Shown: positions 9,301 to 21,173 of the stretch, piece after piece | How the letters are laid out: each line of letters starts with the position of its first letter | How positions within the stretch are numbered: position 1 is the stretch's first letter | Origin: an uncultured Eubacteriales bacterium | GTDB taxonomy: Bacteria > Bacillota > Clostridia > Oscillospirales > Oscillospiraceae | Assembly: GCA_900544295.1 (NCBI GenBank) | Contig: UQUO01000001.1 | Span: 124,001 to 188,000 of the forward strand | Length of the DNA: 64,000 nucleotides | Direction: 5' to 3' | Made by a program: the position numbers and the translations under genes | Notes under the pieces: model-generated | What the model was told of the DNA's origin: nothing | Databases searched by the model: none | Seen by the model: only the letters and a program-made list of their open reading frames with translations

Positions 9301-9783
9301 TCAAGCGTTCTCTACGGAAAGTATCGTGAACTTCATCGAGCCGGCGGGGGCCTCTATCGTCACGGTCTCGCCGACCTTGTGGCCCAGCAGGCCGCGGCCT
9401 ATCGGGCTCTCGTCGGATATGCGGCCGGACATGGGGTTGGCCTCCTGGGAGCCGACTATCTGATACTCCAGCTCCTCGTTCTCGTCCACATCCAGCAGTT
9501 TTATGCGGCTGCTCAGCGCGACGACGCCGTGGTCCGCCTCGGTCTTTTCAATTATTTCGGCCTTCTCGATGAGGGCCTTCAGCTCGGCTATCTTGGAGTA
9601 CAGCTTGCCCTGCTCGGTTTTCGCCTCGTCGTACTCGCTGTTCTCAGAAAGGTCGCCGAAGGAGCGGGCCTCCTTTATGAGCTCAGAGACCTCCTTCTCG
9701 CGGACGGTTTCGAGATAGTGGAGTTCTTCCTTAATCTCGTCGTACCGCTCCTGACTCATTTTGTACTTGCTTTCAGCCGCCAT
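9301..9783 (-). CDS. greA: Transcription elongation factor GreA
   Basis: A 160-residue protein that rescues backtracked RNA polymerase by stimulating transcript cleavage. The N-terminal coiled coil (residues ~1-80) carries the acidic tip (SFGDLSENSEYDEAKTEQ). The C-terminal FKBP-like domain ends in SPIGRGLLGHKVGETVTIEAP. Both are hallmark GreA sequences and the length is standard. It is first in the greA-lysS unit and has its own consensus promoter. Confidence 0.97.
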   Translation of the reverse strand: MAAESKYKMSQERYDEIKEELHYLETVREKEVSELIKEARSFGDLSENSEYDEAKTEQGKLYSKIAELKALIEKAEIIEKTEADHGVVALSSRIKLLDVDENEELEYQIVGSQEANPMSGRISDESPIGRGLLGHKVGETVTIEAPAGSMKFTILSVENA

Positions 9784-9859
9784 TACTTATCTTCCTCTCA
9801 AAATATATGTTGGTTGCAAAATTCGTTTTTGTATATAGTGCCGAACTCCGGCGCGTAGT

Positions 9860-9888
9860 ATTATAGACAGCATTTACCTGCCTGTCAA
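9860..9888 (-). promoter_or_regulatory. Consensus sigma-70-type promoter for greA-lysS
   Basis: On the minus strand TTGACA (9888-9883) and TATAAT (9865-9860) are separated by exactly 17 bases. Both hexamers are perfect consensus and lie ~75 bases before the greA start. Confidence 0.88.
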
Positions 9889-9896
9889 CAGCGCGC

Positions 9897-11084
9897 TCAG
9901 GTCTGCCACTGGACCTCCGTGAGCGCTGCGGTGAGCTGCTCGTCTCCGCTATCGGTCAGGGCGACGTCTATATCCGGGCGCAGGCCCCCCTCTGCGGAGA
10001 GGTCCACGCGCGTGGGCGTGAGATATTTCCCGTTTGAAATGACGACCGCGCTGCCGTCTGTCAGCTCTATGGTTATCTGGCTGCGGCCTTTGCCCGTGGT
10101 ACGCTCGCCGACTATCGTCGCCCAGTTATACTCCTTGAGCGCCGCTGCGAAAAACTCGGACGCGGCGTAACTGTCCCCGTTCACCAGCACGGCCATGGGC
10201 AGGTCGAGGCAGACATTGTCGGACTTCGTCACCGTCTCGTTGCCCTCGGAATCTACATACGCGAGGATATCACCGGAGGGCAGCAGGTAATCCAGGAGCT
10301 TCACCATCTCCTCATATATCCCGCCCGGATTCGTCCGCACGTCAAAAACAAAGCCCAGCGCCCCGTCGGCCAGCAGCTTGTCCACGGCGGCTATGGCCGC
10401 CTCGCCGGAGCCCGCGTCAAAGCTCAGTATACGCACGTAGCCCACGCTGCCTTCAAGCATCTTATAGCTCACCGGGTTCGTATAGTTGGCGCTGCAGTCC
10501 ACGTTCACGGTGCTCTCCTTGCCTTCAAGGTTCAGGAGCTTCACCGAAACGCTTGCGCTCAGGTTGCTGTTTATGAAGCTGTGCGCGTCGCCTATCGTCA
10601 GGGAGGTGATATCCTGTCCCGCAACGGCCAGAATTATCTCCCCTACCTCTATACCAGCCTTAGCCGCCGGTGAGTCCTCCGTCACGCCCTGGACAACAAA
10701 ACCTCCGGTCTCCGCGTCCTTGTCCATGGTGATGCCCAGGCCGGTGTACTGGTTTGAGGAATAGAGCTTGTACGCTTCATAGTCCGAGGGACTCATGTAG
10801 TCGCTCCACTTGTCGCCCAGGCCCGTGACCATGGCGTCAAACGCCGCGGAGGAGACGGCCTCCTCGTTCACGTCGTCCACGTAATATTTGTCGAGGACGT
10901 TTTTTATCTCCAGGTATTTCATGGCCTGGGTGTAGTTGTCGCCGCCGCCTATCCTGTCCCGCTCGCTGCGGACCGTGAGGCCGTAGGTGACGCCCACGCA
11001 GATGGCACAGATAAGTATAAACGCCCAGAAGCGTATCTTTATGCCGAAAAATGCGTGCAGAAATCTTCCGAATCCGTTTTTCAT
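9897..11084 (-). CDS. Carboxy-terminal processing peptidase, S41 family, membrane-anchored
   Basis: A 395-residue protein. An N-terminal hydrophobic segment (IRFWAFILICAICVGVTYG) acts as signal anchor. A PDZ domain spans ~100-190 (TGLGITMDKDAETGGFVVQG ... AGIEVGEIILAVAGQDI). The S41 domain has the catalytic Ser in NGDSYAASEFFA and the general-base Lys in RTTGKGRSQ. It should cut extracytoplasmic substrates from their C termini. It lies directly downstream of the LytM peptidase-ftsEX genes in the same direction; related CtpA/CtpB proteases regulate cell-wall enzymes or sporulation signalling. Confidence 0.92.
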   Translation of the reverse strand: MKNGFGRFLHAFFGIKIRFWAFILICAICVGVTYGLTVRSERDRIGGGDNYTQAMKYLEIKNVLDKYYVDDVNEEAVSSAAFDAMVTGLGDKWSDYMSPSDYEAYKLYSSNQYTGLGITMDKDAETGGFVVQGVTEDSPAAKAGIEVGEIILAVAGQDITSLTIGDAHSFINSNLSASVSVKLLNLEGKESTVNVDCSANYTNPVSYKMLEGSVGYVRILSFDAGSGEAAIAAVDKLLADGALGFVFDVRTNPGGIYEEMVKLLDYLLPSGDILAYVDSEGNETVTKSDNVCLDLPMAVLVNGDSYAASEFFAAALKEYNWATIVGERTTGKGRSQITIELTDGSAVVISNGKYLTPTRVDLSAEGGLRPDIDVALTDSGDEQLTAALTEVQWQT

Positions 11085-11126
11085 GCTTTCCTCCCGTCCT
11101 CAGGGCAACGCCCGCATATGCCGCTG

Positions 11127-11152
11127 TACGGGCGGCCTTATTCGGGCCGCCC
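11127..11152. terminator. Stable GC hairpin between the LytM gene and ctpA
   Basis: CGGGCGGCC and GGGCCGCCCG pair around a 6-base loop. There is no T run on either side, so it may slow polymerase or protect a transcript end; it is a weak terminator candidate. Confidence 0.35.
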
Positions 11153-11182
11153 GTGCTTATTGAGTATGCTTTTACCCTGAAC

Positions 11183-12436
11183 TCAGGCGTCCGGGGCGAG
11201 GGTGTAGTTGGAGAAGTAACTGAGCGGGTCCACCGTGGAGCCGTTCACCCTTATCTCGAAGTGCAGGTGCGGCCCGGTCGCCCAGCCGGTGGAGCCGACG
11301 TAGCCTATAACATCGCCCTGTGTGACGTTCTGCCCGGCGGTGACGGCCAGGCTGCTCATGTGGGCGTAGAGCGTATAGTCGCCGTTGGAGTGGTAAATCG
11401 TGACGTAGTTGCCGTAGGAGGAGCTGTAGGTCGCGACTGCGATGGTGCCGCTGTCTGCGGCCAGGACCTCCGAGCCAGCCGAGCCGGCGATGTCTATGCC
11501 GCTGTGCGGGCGCTCATCCCCGAAGAGCGGGTGCTCGCGCATGCCGAAGGCGCTGGTGACATATGTACTGGAGGGGCAGGGCCAGATATAGGTGCCGGTT
11601 GCTGTGGAGCCGGTGCCGGTGTACTGCTGGTTGTTCTCCGCGGCTTCCTGCCTGGCGGCCTCCTCCTCTGCCTGCATCTGCGCGATTATTGCGTTGATGC
11701 TGGCCTGGGCGGCTGCCTCTGCTGCCGCGGCCTTGGCGTATTCCGCCTTCGCCGCTTCGATGTCGTTCTCCAGTTGGTTTATGACCTCCACGGCGGCGGC
11801 TATCTGGGCCTCGAGCTCGGCCTTCTCGGCCTCGAGCGTCTCCTGCTTCTCGCCCAGCTGCTGGAGCGTGCCCTCATACTCGGCCTTGACCTTCTCGGTA
11901 TTCTCACGGGCGGTCTTGTACTCCTCAAAAAGCCGCTTGTCCGCGTCCATTATCTCTCCGATCATGTCTATCGCGGAGAGCACGTCAGAAAGGCTGCGGC
12001 ACTGGAAGAGAATGTCGAGATATGTATAGCTGCCTTCCTCCTCCATCGCGCGCACACGCTTGCAATAGAGGTCATACTGCGCCTGCTCGGCAGCCTCAGC
12101 CTTCTCCAGCTCGCGGGCCTTCTGCTCTATGAGGTCCGTATAGACGTCTATCTGCTCGTTTATGAGCTCTATCTCCTGACGGGCGAGCTCGTTCTTCTCG
12201 TCCATCGCGGCCTTCTGCTCGATAACGTCCGCTTGCTGGGCCATGAGGTCGTTGATGTTCGTCTGAATGCTCGCCTGCTGGCTCTGGAGCTCTATCTTCT
12301 GCTGCTCCAGAGCGTCTATCCGGTCCTGCTCATCCGCGGCCAGGGCGCCGAGGGAACCGACTACGGACACCACCAGCGTGACCATCATGAGAAAGGCCAG
12401 AACTATGCAGACTATGGATATTGCTTTTTTCTTCAT
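11183..12436 (-). CDS. Secreted M23 (LytM) peptidase with coiled coil, EnvC-like
   Basis: A 417-residue protein with an N-terminal signal or anchor segment (residues ~3-33). A long Glu/Ala/Gln-rich coiled coil spans ~35-260, then a linker and a C-terminal LytM domain. The zinc ligands are visible: H-x-x-x-D in RPHSGIDIA and the H-x-H in GPHLHFEI, so the peptidase appears catalytically competent. It is encoded 20 bases downstream of ftsX. By analogy with EnvC and PcsB the FtsEX complex probably activates it to cleave peptidoglycan at division. Confidence 0.9.
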   Translation of the reverse strand: MKKKAISIVCIVLAFLMMVTLVVSVVGSLGALAADEQDRIDALEQQKIELQSQQASIQTNINDLMAQQADVIEQKAAMDEKNELARQEIELINEQIDVYTDLIEQKARELEKAEAAEQAQYDLYCKRVRAMEEEGSYTYLDILFQCRSLSDVLSAIDMIGEIMDADKRLFEEYKTARENTEKVKAEYEGTLQQLGEKQETLEAEKAELEAQIAAAVEVINQLENDIEAAKAEYAKAAAAEAAAQASINAIIAQMQAEEEAARQEAAENNQQYTGTGSTATGTYIWPCPSSTYVTSAFGMREHPLFGDERPHSGIDIAGSAGSEVLAADSGTIAVATYSSSYGNYVTIYHSNGDYTLYAHMSSLAVTAGQNVTQGDVIGYVGSTGWATGPHLHFEIRVNGSTVDPLSYFSNYTLAPDA

Positions 12437-12455
12437 TCGCTGTCTCCTATGAGGC

Positions 12456-13334
12456 TCAGACCTTCAGGTAGTTTCTGATCGCGCTGGAGCCGCCGACCAC
12501 GCCGACGAGCACGCCCACGGCCACGTAGGCGCCCAGCAGGGGGAACATGACCTCGGCAAAGGGCACGACGCTTATCAGCGTGCCGGTGACGCCGGTCACT
12601 ATCTTTCCGGTCACGAGGTTGTACAGGCCCCACTCGATGAGGAAGGCCAGTCCGCCGCCGAGCACGCCCAGGACCAGGCCCTCGACGATGAAGGGGCAGC
12701 GGATAAAGCCGTTCGACGCGCCGACCATCTTCATGATGGCTATCTCCTCCCGGCGCGTGAATGTGGCCAGCTTGATCGTGTTCGACATGATGAAGAAGGA
12801 CACGACGATGAGGATGACGATGAGGATGAGCGAGACGACGCTGACGATGTTCCGCGCGGTTATGAAGCCCTGCGCGTAGTCGAGGTGGGCGTTCACCTTC
12901 GCGATGCCATCCACGGCCTCAAGATCGGCCTTAGTCTGGCTCATGATGCTGATGTCCGTCAGGTGAATAACGTACCTGTGGCGGAAAACGGAGGCGTCCA
13001 GTATGTCGAAAAGCTCGGGGTCATAGTCGTCGCGGAAGTCGTCCATGGCTTCCTCGTTCGTGATAAACTCCACGCTCGCAACGTTCGGTACGGACTCGAC
13101 CAGGGGCTGGAGCGCCTGGGCCTCTTCAAGCGTCAGCGCGTCGTCCACAAAGGCGACGACCTCGTTCTCGGATTCGAGCCCGGCTATCATCTCGTTTATG
13201 TTCACGACCAGCAGGCCGAAGCTGCCCATTATTATGAGGCAGGCCATGATTATCGTGACGGTGGCAAAGCTCATGAGGCCGTGGCTGAATATGCCGGTGA
13301 AGCCGGATTTGATGAGATATCCAAGTCTATTCAT
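12456..13334 (-). CDS. ftsX: Cell-division ABC transporter permease FtsX
   Basis: A 292-residue membrane protein. One transmembrane segment (residues ~18-45) precedes a ~120-residue extracytoplasmic domain; three more hydrophobic segments follow (~170-200, 215-245, 260-285). The topology and the FtsX signatures (RREEIAIMKMVGASNGFIRCPF) are those of the type VII ABC transporter family. Its start overlaps the end of ftsE by 8 bases. It transmits ATP hydrolysis by FtsE to a cell-wall hydrolase, most likely the LytM protein encoded next. Confidence 0.95.
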   Translation of the reverse strand: MNRLGYLIKSGFTGIFSHGLMSFATVTIIMACLIIMGSFGLLVVNINEMIAGLESENEVVAFVDDALTLEEAQALQPLVESVPNVASVEFITNEEAMDDFRDDYDPELFDILDASVFRHRYVIHLTDISIMSQTKADLEAVDGIAKVNAHLDYAQGFITARNIVSVVSLILIVILIVVSFFIMSNTIKLATFTRREEIAIMKMVGASNGFIRCPFIVEGLVLGVLGGGLAFLIEWGLYNLVTGKIVTGVTGTLISVVPFAEVMFPLLGAYVAVGVLVGVVGGSSAIRNYLKV

Positions 13335-14013
13335 AGTTGTAGTACCCGTCCATTCCGTCGCTTATGACGTGGCCGTCGTCAATTGCCACAACGCGCTTCG
13401 AGAAGGCGTTCACAAGCTCCTTTTCGTGCGTGACGACCAGGACCGTCGTGCCCAGCTCGTTTATCTTCTCAAGCAGGAGCATCAGCTCCAGGCTGCGCAC
13501 GGGGTCGAGGTTGCCGGTAGGCTCGTCCGCTATTATCATGCGCGGGCTGTTCACCAGGGCGCGGGCTATGGCCACACGCTGCTGCTCGCCGCCGGACAGC
13601 TCCTCCGGGTAGCGCTTCTCGCGGCCCTTCAGGCCGACCAGCTCAAGGACGTAGGGCACGCGCTCCTTTATGTCCTTGTTCGCCGCGCCGACGACACGCA
13701 TCGCAAAGGCGACGTTGTCGTACACCGTCATCTTGTCGATGAGACGGAAATCCTGGAAAATGACGCCCAGCGTCCGGCGCAGCTTCGGCAGCCTCCGGCG
13801 CTTTATGCGGCGCATATCGAAGCCGTTGACGGTTATCTCGCCCGACTTCGCCTGGACCTCTCCGGTGATGAGCTTGATGATAGTGGTCTTGCCAGATCCG
13901 GAAGGCCCGACCAGGAAAACGAATTCCCCCTCGTTGATCTCGAGATTTACGCCGTTGAGCGCCTCGGTGCCGCTGCTGTCGTAAATCATCGTGACGTTGT
14001 TCATCTGAACCAT
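13327..14013 (-). CDS. ftsE: Cell-division ATP-binding protein FtsE
   Basis: A 228-residue ABC ATPase. It has Walker A ([10 protein letters not shown]), the Q-loop (VIFQDFRLI), the signature [15 protein letters not shown], Walker B (MIIADEPTG) and the H-loop (VVTHEKEL). The length is normal for FtsE. It starts at ATG 14013 with GGAGG ten bases upstream. It overlaps ftsX, and the downstream LytM gene completes the usual septal hydrolase-control module. Confidence 0.96.
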   Translation of the reverse strand: MVQMNNVTMIYDSSGTEALNGVNLEINEGEFVFLVGPSGSGKTTIIKLITGEVQAKSGEITVNGFDMRRIKRRRLPKLRRTLGVIFQDFRLIDKMTVYDNVAFAMRVVGAANKDIKERVPYVLELVGLKGREKRYPEELSGGEQQRVAIARALVNSPRMIIADEPTGNLDPVRSLELMLLLEKINELGTTVLVVTHEKELVNAFSKRVVAIDDGHVISDGMDGYYNYE

Positions 14014-14043
14014 AGGTTACGATCCTCCGTTTGTCCCCGGCGC

Positions 14044-15138
14044 TCAGTACTTGGATGTATTCTGCGTGTCGAGGTATTTTTTGACCATCATGGCGACCTT
14101 GAACACTATGGCGTGGTCAAACTCGCGCAGGTCCAAGCCGGTGATCTTTTTTATCTTCTCAAGCCTGTACACCAGGGTGTTGCGGTGGACGTACAGCTTG
14201 CGGCTTGTCTCAGATACGTTCAGGTTGTTCTCAAAGAACTTGTTTATCGTCTCCAGCGTGTCCGGATCCAGGGCCTCGATGGGGTTCTTCTTGAAGACCT
14301 CGGAGAGGAACATCTCGCACAGGGTGGTCGGCAGCTGGTAGATGATGCGGCCAATGCCGAGATTCTCGTAGTTGATGATGGACTTCTCAGTGTCGAAGAC
14401 CTTGCCGACCTCGATGGCGACCTGGGCTTCCTTATACCTGTCGGCCAGCTCGCGCAGGTGGTAGGCCGTCGTGCCGATGCCGATGACGGTCTTCACCAGC
14501 AGCTCGCTCCGGACGGCGTTTTCGATGTTCTCGGCTACGGCGACGATATCCTCCGGGCGCTCCTCACGGGTGAGCTCCTTAATGACGACGATATCCGTCT
14601 CGCTCACAGACAGGACAAAATCCCTCTGCCTGTCCGGGAAGAGGTTCTGGATAACTTCCAGCGCCGCGACGTCGGAACGGTCCAGCTGGCGGACCAGATA
14701 CACGGAGCGCGGCACGTCGGTCACAAAGTGCAGCTCCTTGGCCCTGACATACACGTCGCCGGGCAGGATATTGTCGGAAATGATGTTCTTGACGAACGTA
14801 GCCTTGTTGTGCTTCTCCTCGTAATTCGTTCGGGCCTCGTTCATGGCCACGGAGGCGAGGATGCATATGCTGCGCGCGGCGGCGTCATGCCCCGCGACAA
14901 ACACGGCGTAGTCAAAGCGCGAACCGGTCACGCCGAGCAGCTTATATGTTCTGACGGCTGAAGTGAAAATTTGTTCCGGATTGTCCGCGAGCGCGGCCTG
15001 CAGGTCGTCCAGGTGCGAGCCTATCATCGAAAGCTCGCTGCACGCTATAACGAAGCCCTGCTCGTCCACCACGCCTATGCATCTTTCTGTGGCTTCCTTC
15101 ATCTGAACTATCACACTTTGAAACACCCTGCTTGACAT
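14044..15138 (-). CDS. CdaR/PucR-type transcriptional regulator
   Basis: A 364-residue regulator. The N-terminal ~130 residues resemble the sugar-diacid recognition domain (IGVVDEQGFVIACSELSMIG). The middle is a GGDEF-like CdaR domain without catalytic residues. The C terminus has the PucR-type helix-turn-helix (NVSETSRKLYVHRNTLVYRL). ATG 15138 is used because GGGAGGATG precedes it; the ATG at 15147 overlaps that site. It lies 30 bases upstream of ftsE in the same direction and so may be cotranscribed with ftsEX. Its ligand is unknown. Confidence 0.85.
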   Translation of the reverse strand: MSSRVFQSVIVQMKEATERCIGVVDEQGFVIACSELSMIGSHLDDLQAALADNPEQIFTSAVRTYKLLGVTGSRFDYAVFVAGHDAAARSICILASVAMNEARTNYEEKHNKATFVKNIISDNILPGDVYVRAKELHFVTDVPRSVYLVRQLDRSDVAALEVIQNLFPDRQRDFVLSVSETDIVVIKELTREERPEDIVAVAENIENAVRSELLVKTVIGIGTTAYHLRELADRYKEAQVAIEVGKVFDTEKSIINYENLGIGRIIYQLPTTLCEMFLSEVFKKNPIEALDPDTLETINKFFENNLNVSETSRKLYVHRNTLVYRLEKIKKITGLDLREFDHAIVFKVAMMVKKYLDTQNTSKY

Positions 15139-15354
15139 ATTTAGCATCCTCCCTGTTGACGATGGCTCCCGAACGCGGCGCTCCTGCTCTCCCCCGGCGC
15201 CGCGAGGGCTTTAGTTATAATATACAATATTCACCGATTTTGCGCTTAACATAATAATACATTTCTGTGCAAATTTCAATAGAAAATTGTGTTCTTTTTG
15301 TGAACATTTTAGTTTTTCGTTGTGAAATGGCACAAATTAGGCTAATTCATTCGT
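15139..15354. other. AT-rich gap between rsuA end and the CdaR-type gene
   Basis: About 215 bases. The part 15210-15330 is strongly AT-rich compared with the surrounding genes and holds TATATTATAACT on the minus strand, a possible -10 region. No well-spaced -35 box was found, so no promoter is called. Confidence 0.35.
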
Positions 15355-16062
15355 TCACAATTGCGTCAATGCAAGGTTTTTCGCGCTTTCGTCAAGCTCA
15401 CGAAGCTCCCCAGGTTCCGAGGCCGGCGGCAGTGACAACGCGCCTATTGACAGGCGACGCAGGCGCGTCACCGGCTTGCCGCGCGAGGCTAACATTCGTT
15501 TTACCTGGTGGTATTTGCCCTCCATGACGCGCACAAGGCAGTAATTCCCATCAAGCGGTTCAAGCCCCGCGGGCAGGCAGCGCGTGCCGTCGGCGAGGAT
15601 CAACCCTTCTGCGAAGGCTGCCGCGTCCTCGGACGTGACCGGGGCCTCCGTCTCCGCAAGATAGCACTTTTCGACCTTCGAGCGCGGCGATATGACCTTG
15701 TGGGCGTAGTCTCCGTCGTTCGTGAGCAGCAGCAGGCCGGTCGTGTCCCTGTCGAGCCTCCCCACCGGAAAGAGCCCCAGGCCGTGGAATTCCTCCGGCA
15801 GCAGCTCCAGGACAGTTGGCAGGCGCGAGTCCTCCGTCGCACAGACATATCCCTCGGGCTTGTCCAGCAAAAAGTAGCGGTATTTCGCGCAATTTAGCCT
15901 CTCCCCGTCCACGCGGATATCGCACTCACGGGAAAACTTGCGTTCAGGCGCTGTTATGGCCGCGCCGTCCACGCTGACCCGGCCGGCGCGGACCAAGGCG
16001 CGCGCCTCGCTGCGGGAATAGAGGCCGCTGTCGGATAATAGCTTGTCGAGGCGTTCAGTCAT
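15355..16062 (-). CDS. 16S rRNA pseudouridine synthase, RsuA/RluB family
   Basis: A 235-residue enzyme. Residues 2-60 form the S4 RNA-binding domain (RLDKLLSDSGLYSRSEARALVRAGRVSVDG). The catalytic domain has GLFPVGRLDRDTTGLLLLTNDG, in which the Asp of GRLDRDT is the conserved nucleophile. KYHQVKRMLASRGKPV is the family C-terminal motif. I start at ATG 16062 (MTERLDKL); the in-frame TTG at 16080 is possible. It is divergent from the small membrane protein at 16108. Confidence 0.92.
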   Translation of the reverse strand: MTERLDKLLSDSGLYSRSEARALVRAGRVSVDGAAITAPERKFSRECDIRVDGERLNCAKYRYFLLDKPEGYVCATEDSRLPTVLELLPEEFHGLGLFPVGRLDRDTTGLLLLTNDGDYAHKVISPRSKVEKCYLAETEAPVTSEDAAAFAEGLILADGTRCLPAGLEPLDGNYCLVRVMEGKYHQVKRMLASRGKPVTRLRRLSIGALSLPPASEPGELRELDESAKNLALTQL

Positions 16063-16107
16063 ATAGGCACCGTCTCTCAAATATACTGAAACGGGAGGGG
16101 ATGTCCC

Positions 16108-16536
16108 GTGACAAAATCAAAACTCAGCAAAAGAAGCGCGGTATTTATCATCATAGCCGCGGCGGTCGTTCTGGCCGTTATCGTGCTCATCTGCTCCGGC
16201 GGCTCAGGCTCCGGGCTCACGACGACGGAGAAGCGCGTGGAATATCTGGCCTCGCTCGGCTGGGATGCAGACCCTGCCAGCGAGACCGCGAAGGAGATAG
16301 TCCTGCCCGAAACGCTGGGCGGTGTGCTCGCCGAGTACAACGAGCTGCAAAAGCAGCAGGGCTTTGACCTCAGCCAATACTGCGGCGAGGTCTGCGAGAG
16401 CTACACCTATATGCTCAACAGCTATCCCAGCGGCGAAACGGGCGTCATAGCGCAGCTCTTCATCTACAAAGGCCGCGTCATAGGCGGCGACATACACTCG
16501 GCCTCTCTGGGCGGCTTCATGCACGGCCTGAGTTAA
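16108..16536 (+). CDS. Small membrane-anchored DUF4830-like protein
   Basis: A 142-residue protein starting at GTG with GGGAGGGG upstream. A basic N terminus and one hydrophobic segment (residues ~11-30, AVFIIIAAAVVLAVIVLIC) anchor an extracytoplasmic domain of ~110 residues that begins VEYLASLGWDADP. That pattern and the ending GGDIHSASLGGFMHGLS fit the DUF4830 family, whose function is not known. It stands alone on the plus strand. Confidence 0.8.
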   Translation: MTKSKLSKRSAVFIIIAAAVVLAVIVLICSGGSGSGLTTTEKRVEYLASLGWDADPASETAKEIVLPETLGGVLAEYNELQKQQGFDLSQYCGEVCESYTYMLNSYPSGETGVIAQLFIYKGRVIGGDIHSASLGGFMHGLS

Positions 16537-16537
16537 A

Positions 16538-16573
16538 ATTACAGGGAATTGCCTTTCGGCAATTCCCTGTAAT
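16538..16573. terminator. Convergent terminator between the DUF4830-like gene and tuf
   Basis: Perfect 16-bp inverted repeat (ATTACAGGGAATTGCC and complement) with a TTTC loop. On the minus strand it is followed by TTTTAACT, so it mainly ends the str operon; it can also stop the plus-strand gene. Confidence 0.85.
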
Positions 16574-16592
16574 GCTTTACAGCAACGTCAGA

Positions 16593-17798
16593 TTACTCGT
16601 TGATGGCGATGACGACGCCGGAGCCGACGGTGCGGCCGCCCTCGCGGATAGCGAAGCGGAGGCCGTTCTCGATGGCGATGGGGGTGATGAGCTCAACGTC
16701 CATATCGACGTTGTCGCCGGGCATGCACATCTCAACGCCCTCGGGCAGGGAGATGACGCCGGTCACGTCGGTGGTACGGAAGTAGAACTGGGGACGGTAG
16801 TTGTTGAAGAACGGGGTGTGACGGCCGCCCTCGTCCTTGCTCAGGACGTAGACCTGACCCTTGAACTTGGTGTGGGGGTGAATGCTCTTGGGAGCAGCGA
16901 GAACCTGGCCGCGCTCGACGTCCTTCTTCGCGATGCCGCGGAGCAGGGTGCCGACGTTGTCGCCGGCCTCGGCGAACTCGAGGGTCTTGTGGAACATCTC
17001 GGTGCCGGTGACGACGGTCTCCTGGGTCTCCTTGATGCCGACGATCTCAACCTTGTCGCCGACCTTGACGCGGCCACGCTCGACACGGCCCGTGGTGACG
17101 GTGCCGCGGCCGGTGATGGTGAAGACGTCCTCGATGGGCATCAGGAAGGGCAGGTCAGCCTTGCGCTCGGGGGTCTTGATCCAGGTGTCGACAGCGTTCA
17201 TGAGCTCCCAGATGCAGTCGTACTCGGGGGCGTGAGGATCGGTGCTGGTGCTCTCAAGGACCTTAAGAGCGGAGCCCTTGATGATCGGGGTGTCGTCGCC
17301 GGGGAACTCGTACTTGTCGAGGAGCTCGCGGACCTCCATCTCGACGAGCTCAAGCAGCTCGGGGTCATCGACCTGGTCGCACTTGTTCAGGAAAACGACT
17401 ATATAAGGCACGTTGACCTGACGGGCGAGCAGCAGGTGCTCACGGGTCTGAGCCATGGGGCCGTCGGAAGCGGCGATAACGAGGATGGCGCCGTCCATCT
17501 GAGCAGCACCGGTGATCATGTTCTTGATATAGTCAGCGTGGCCCGGGCAGTCAACGTGGGCGTAGTGACGAGCCTCGGTCTGGTACTCGACGTGAGCGGT
17601 GTTGATGGTGATGCCGCGGGCACGCTCCTCGGGGGCCTTGTCGATCTGGTCGTAGGCGGTGTAGGAAGCGGCGTCGGGGTTAGCCATGTTCAGGACCTTG
17701 GTGATAGCGGCGGTCAGAGTGGTCTTGCCGTGGTCAATGTGGCCGATGGTGCCAATGTTGACGTGGGGCTTGGTGCGGTTGAATACCTGCTTTGCCAT
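16593..17798 (-). CDS. tuf: Translation elongation factor Tu
   Basis: A 401-residue GTPase that delivers aminoacyl-tRNA to the ribosome. The G motifs are complete: [20 protein letters not shown] and NKCD. The C-terminal domains contain FRTTDVTG and the ending GSGVV.AINE. Length is standard. It is the last gene of the rpsL-rpsG-fusA-tuf unit, 67 bases after fusA, and is followed by a strong terminator. Confidence 0.98.
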   Translation of the reverse strand: MAKQVFNRTKPHVNIGTIGHIDHGKTTLTAAITKVLNMANPDAASYTAYDQIDKAPEERARGITINTAHVEYQTEARHYAHVDCPGHADYIKNMITGAAQMDGAILVIAASDGPMAQTREHLLLARQVNVPYIVVFLNKCDQVDDPELLELVEMEVRELLDKYEFPGDDTPIIKGSALKVLESTSTDPHAPEYDCIWELMNAVDTWIKTPERKADLPFLMPIEDVFTITGRGTVTTGRVERGRVKVGDKVEIVGIKETQETVVTGTEMFHKTLEFAEAGDNVGTLLRGIAKKDVERGQVLAAPKSIHPHTKFKGQVYVLSKDEGGRHTPFFNNYRPQFYFRTTDVTGVISLPEGVEMCMPGDNVDMDVELITPIAIENGLRFAIREGGRTVGSGVVIAINE

Positions 17799-17865
17799 TT
17801 TGATATCCTCCTCAATAATCAGTAATTGATTTTTCCTGTGGACGATCCTTTATCAGGTTCGAGGC

Positions 17866-19938
<2,073 letters not shown>

Positions 19939-19956
19939 AGAACGCTCCTAAACTTC

Positions 19957-20427
19957 TTACCACCTGAAATGTGCGAAGGCCTTGTTGGACTCGGCCATCT
20001 TGTGAGTATCCTCACGCTTCTTGACAGCGGCGCCGAGGCCGTTGCAGGCGTCCATTATCTCGCCGGCAAGGCGCTCCTTCATGGTCTTCTCGCCGCGCTT
20101 GCGGGCGTACAGCGTGAGCCAGCGCAGGCCGAGAGTCTGACGGCGCTCGGGACGGACCTCGATAGGCACCTGGTAGGTGGCGCCGCCCACGCGGCGGGCC
20201 TTGACTTCCAGGCTGGGCATGATGTTGTTCATGGCCTCGGTGAAAGCCTCAAGGGGATCCTTCCCGGTCTTGTTTTTGATTATATCGAACGCATCGTACA
20301 CGACCTTCTGTGCGACGCCCTTCTTGCCGTCCAGCATGATGCTGTTGATGAGCTTCGTCACCAGCACGCTGTTGTACACAGGATCCGGCAAGATCTCTCT
20401 TTTGGGAACGTTACCTCTTCTGGGCAC
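19957..20427 (-). CDS. rpsG: Ribosomal protein S7
   Basis: A 156-residue protein, the usual S7 length. I start at GTG 20427 ([15 protein letters not shown]), because AAGGAGG lies eight bases upstream; the ATG at 20445 overlaps that site and would add six unusual residues. It contains [20 protein letters not shown] and [16 protein letters not shown], both S7 signatures. S7 nucleates assembly of the 30S head. Confidence 0.97.
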   Translation of the reverse strand: MPRRGNVPKREILPDPVYNSVLVTKLINSIMLDGKKGVAQKVVYDAFDIIKNKTGKDPLEAFTEAMNNIMPSLEVKARRVGGATYQVPIEVRPERRQTLGLRWLTLYARKRGEKTMKERLAGEIMDACNGLGAAVKKREDTHKMAESNKAFAHFRW

Positions 20428-20553
20428 TATGCTTCCCTCCTTCATTAAAAAATGACTTCATCGGTACTCGAGGGGCTCCTTCGCCCCCCGCTGCGCCCCG
20501 GGTCCATACGATACGGTTAATATCATATAAACAGTCGGAGCTATGCCGCCGGA

Positions 20554-20976
20554 TTATTTCTTACCGGCCTTGGGACGCTTCGCGCCATACTTGGAACGGC
20601 CCTGCCTGCGGCCATCGACGCCCTGGGTGTCGAGCGTGCCGCGGATGATGTGGTAGCGCACGCCAGGCAGGTCCTTGACACGGCCGCCGCGGATCATGAC
20701 GACGCTGTGCTCCTGCAGGTTGTGGCCCACGCCCGGAATATAGGCGGTGACCTCGTAGCCGTTGGTCAGACGCACACGGGCGATCTTACGCAGAGCGGAG
20801 TTCGGCTTCTTGGGGGTCGAAGTACGCACCGCGGTGCAGACGCCGCGCTTCTGCGGGCAGGAAATGTCCGTCTCGCAGTTCTTGATCGTGTTCAGACCCT
20901 TCTGCATGGCGGGGGAGGTGGACTTGTATGTGGCCTGCTCCCTTCCCTTTCTGACAAGCTGGTTGAATGTCGGCAT
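20554..20976 (-). CDS. rpsL: Ribosomal protein S12
   Basis: A 140-residue protein beginning [13 protein letters not shown]. The decoding-centre loops [15 protein letters not shown] and [14 protein letters not shown] carry the wild-type lysines at the positions whose substitution gives streptomycin resistance, so no target resistance is predicted. It is first in the str operon. Confidence 0.98.
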   Translation of the reverse strand: MPTFNQLVRKGREQATYKSTSPAMQKGLNTIKNCETDISCPQKRGVCTAVRTSTPKKPNSALRKIARVRLTNGYEVTAYIPGVGHNLQEHSVVMIRGGRVKDLPGVRYHIIRGTLDTQGVDGRRQGRSKYGAKRPKAGKK

Positions 20977-21095
20977 ATTTTTCCTCCTTTCCTGAATCGT
21001 TGAAAATGTGATGACTTTTCCCGAAACAAGGCTGTTTTCAGCACTTTTTCAGAAAAAGACCTGCTCGTAGGCAGAATATGCCCGAGCGAAGATAG

Positions 21096-21124
21096 ATTTT
21101 AGCATATTGCACAAGATTAGTCAA
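21096..21124 (-). promoter_or_regulatory. Promoter of the rpsL-rpsG-fusA-tuf operon
   Basis: On the minus strand TTGACT (21124-21119) and TAAAAT (21101-21096) are 17 bases apart. The implied start leaves a leader of ~110 bases before rpsL. It lies in the last AT-rich stretch before the mobile-element region. Confidence 0.85.
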
Positions 21125-21173
21125 GATTTTTTTATAATAAAAATTACCCCTTTGAGATTTCACCACCTTCCGA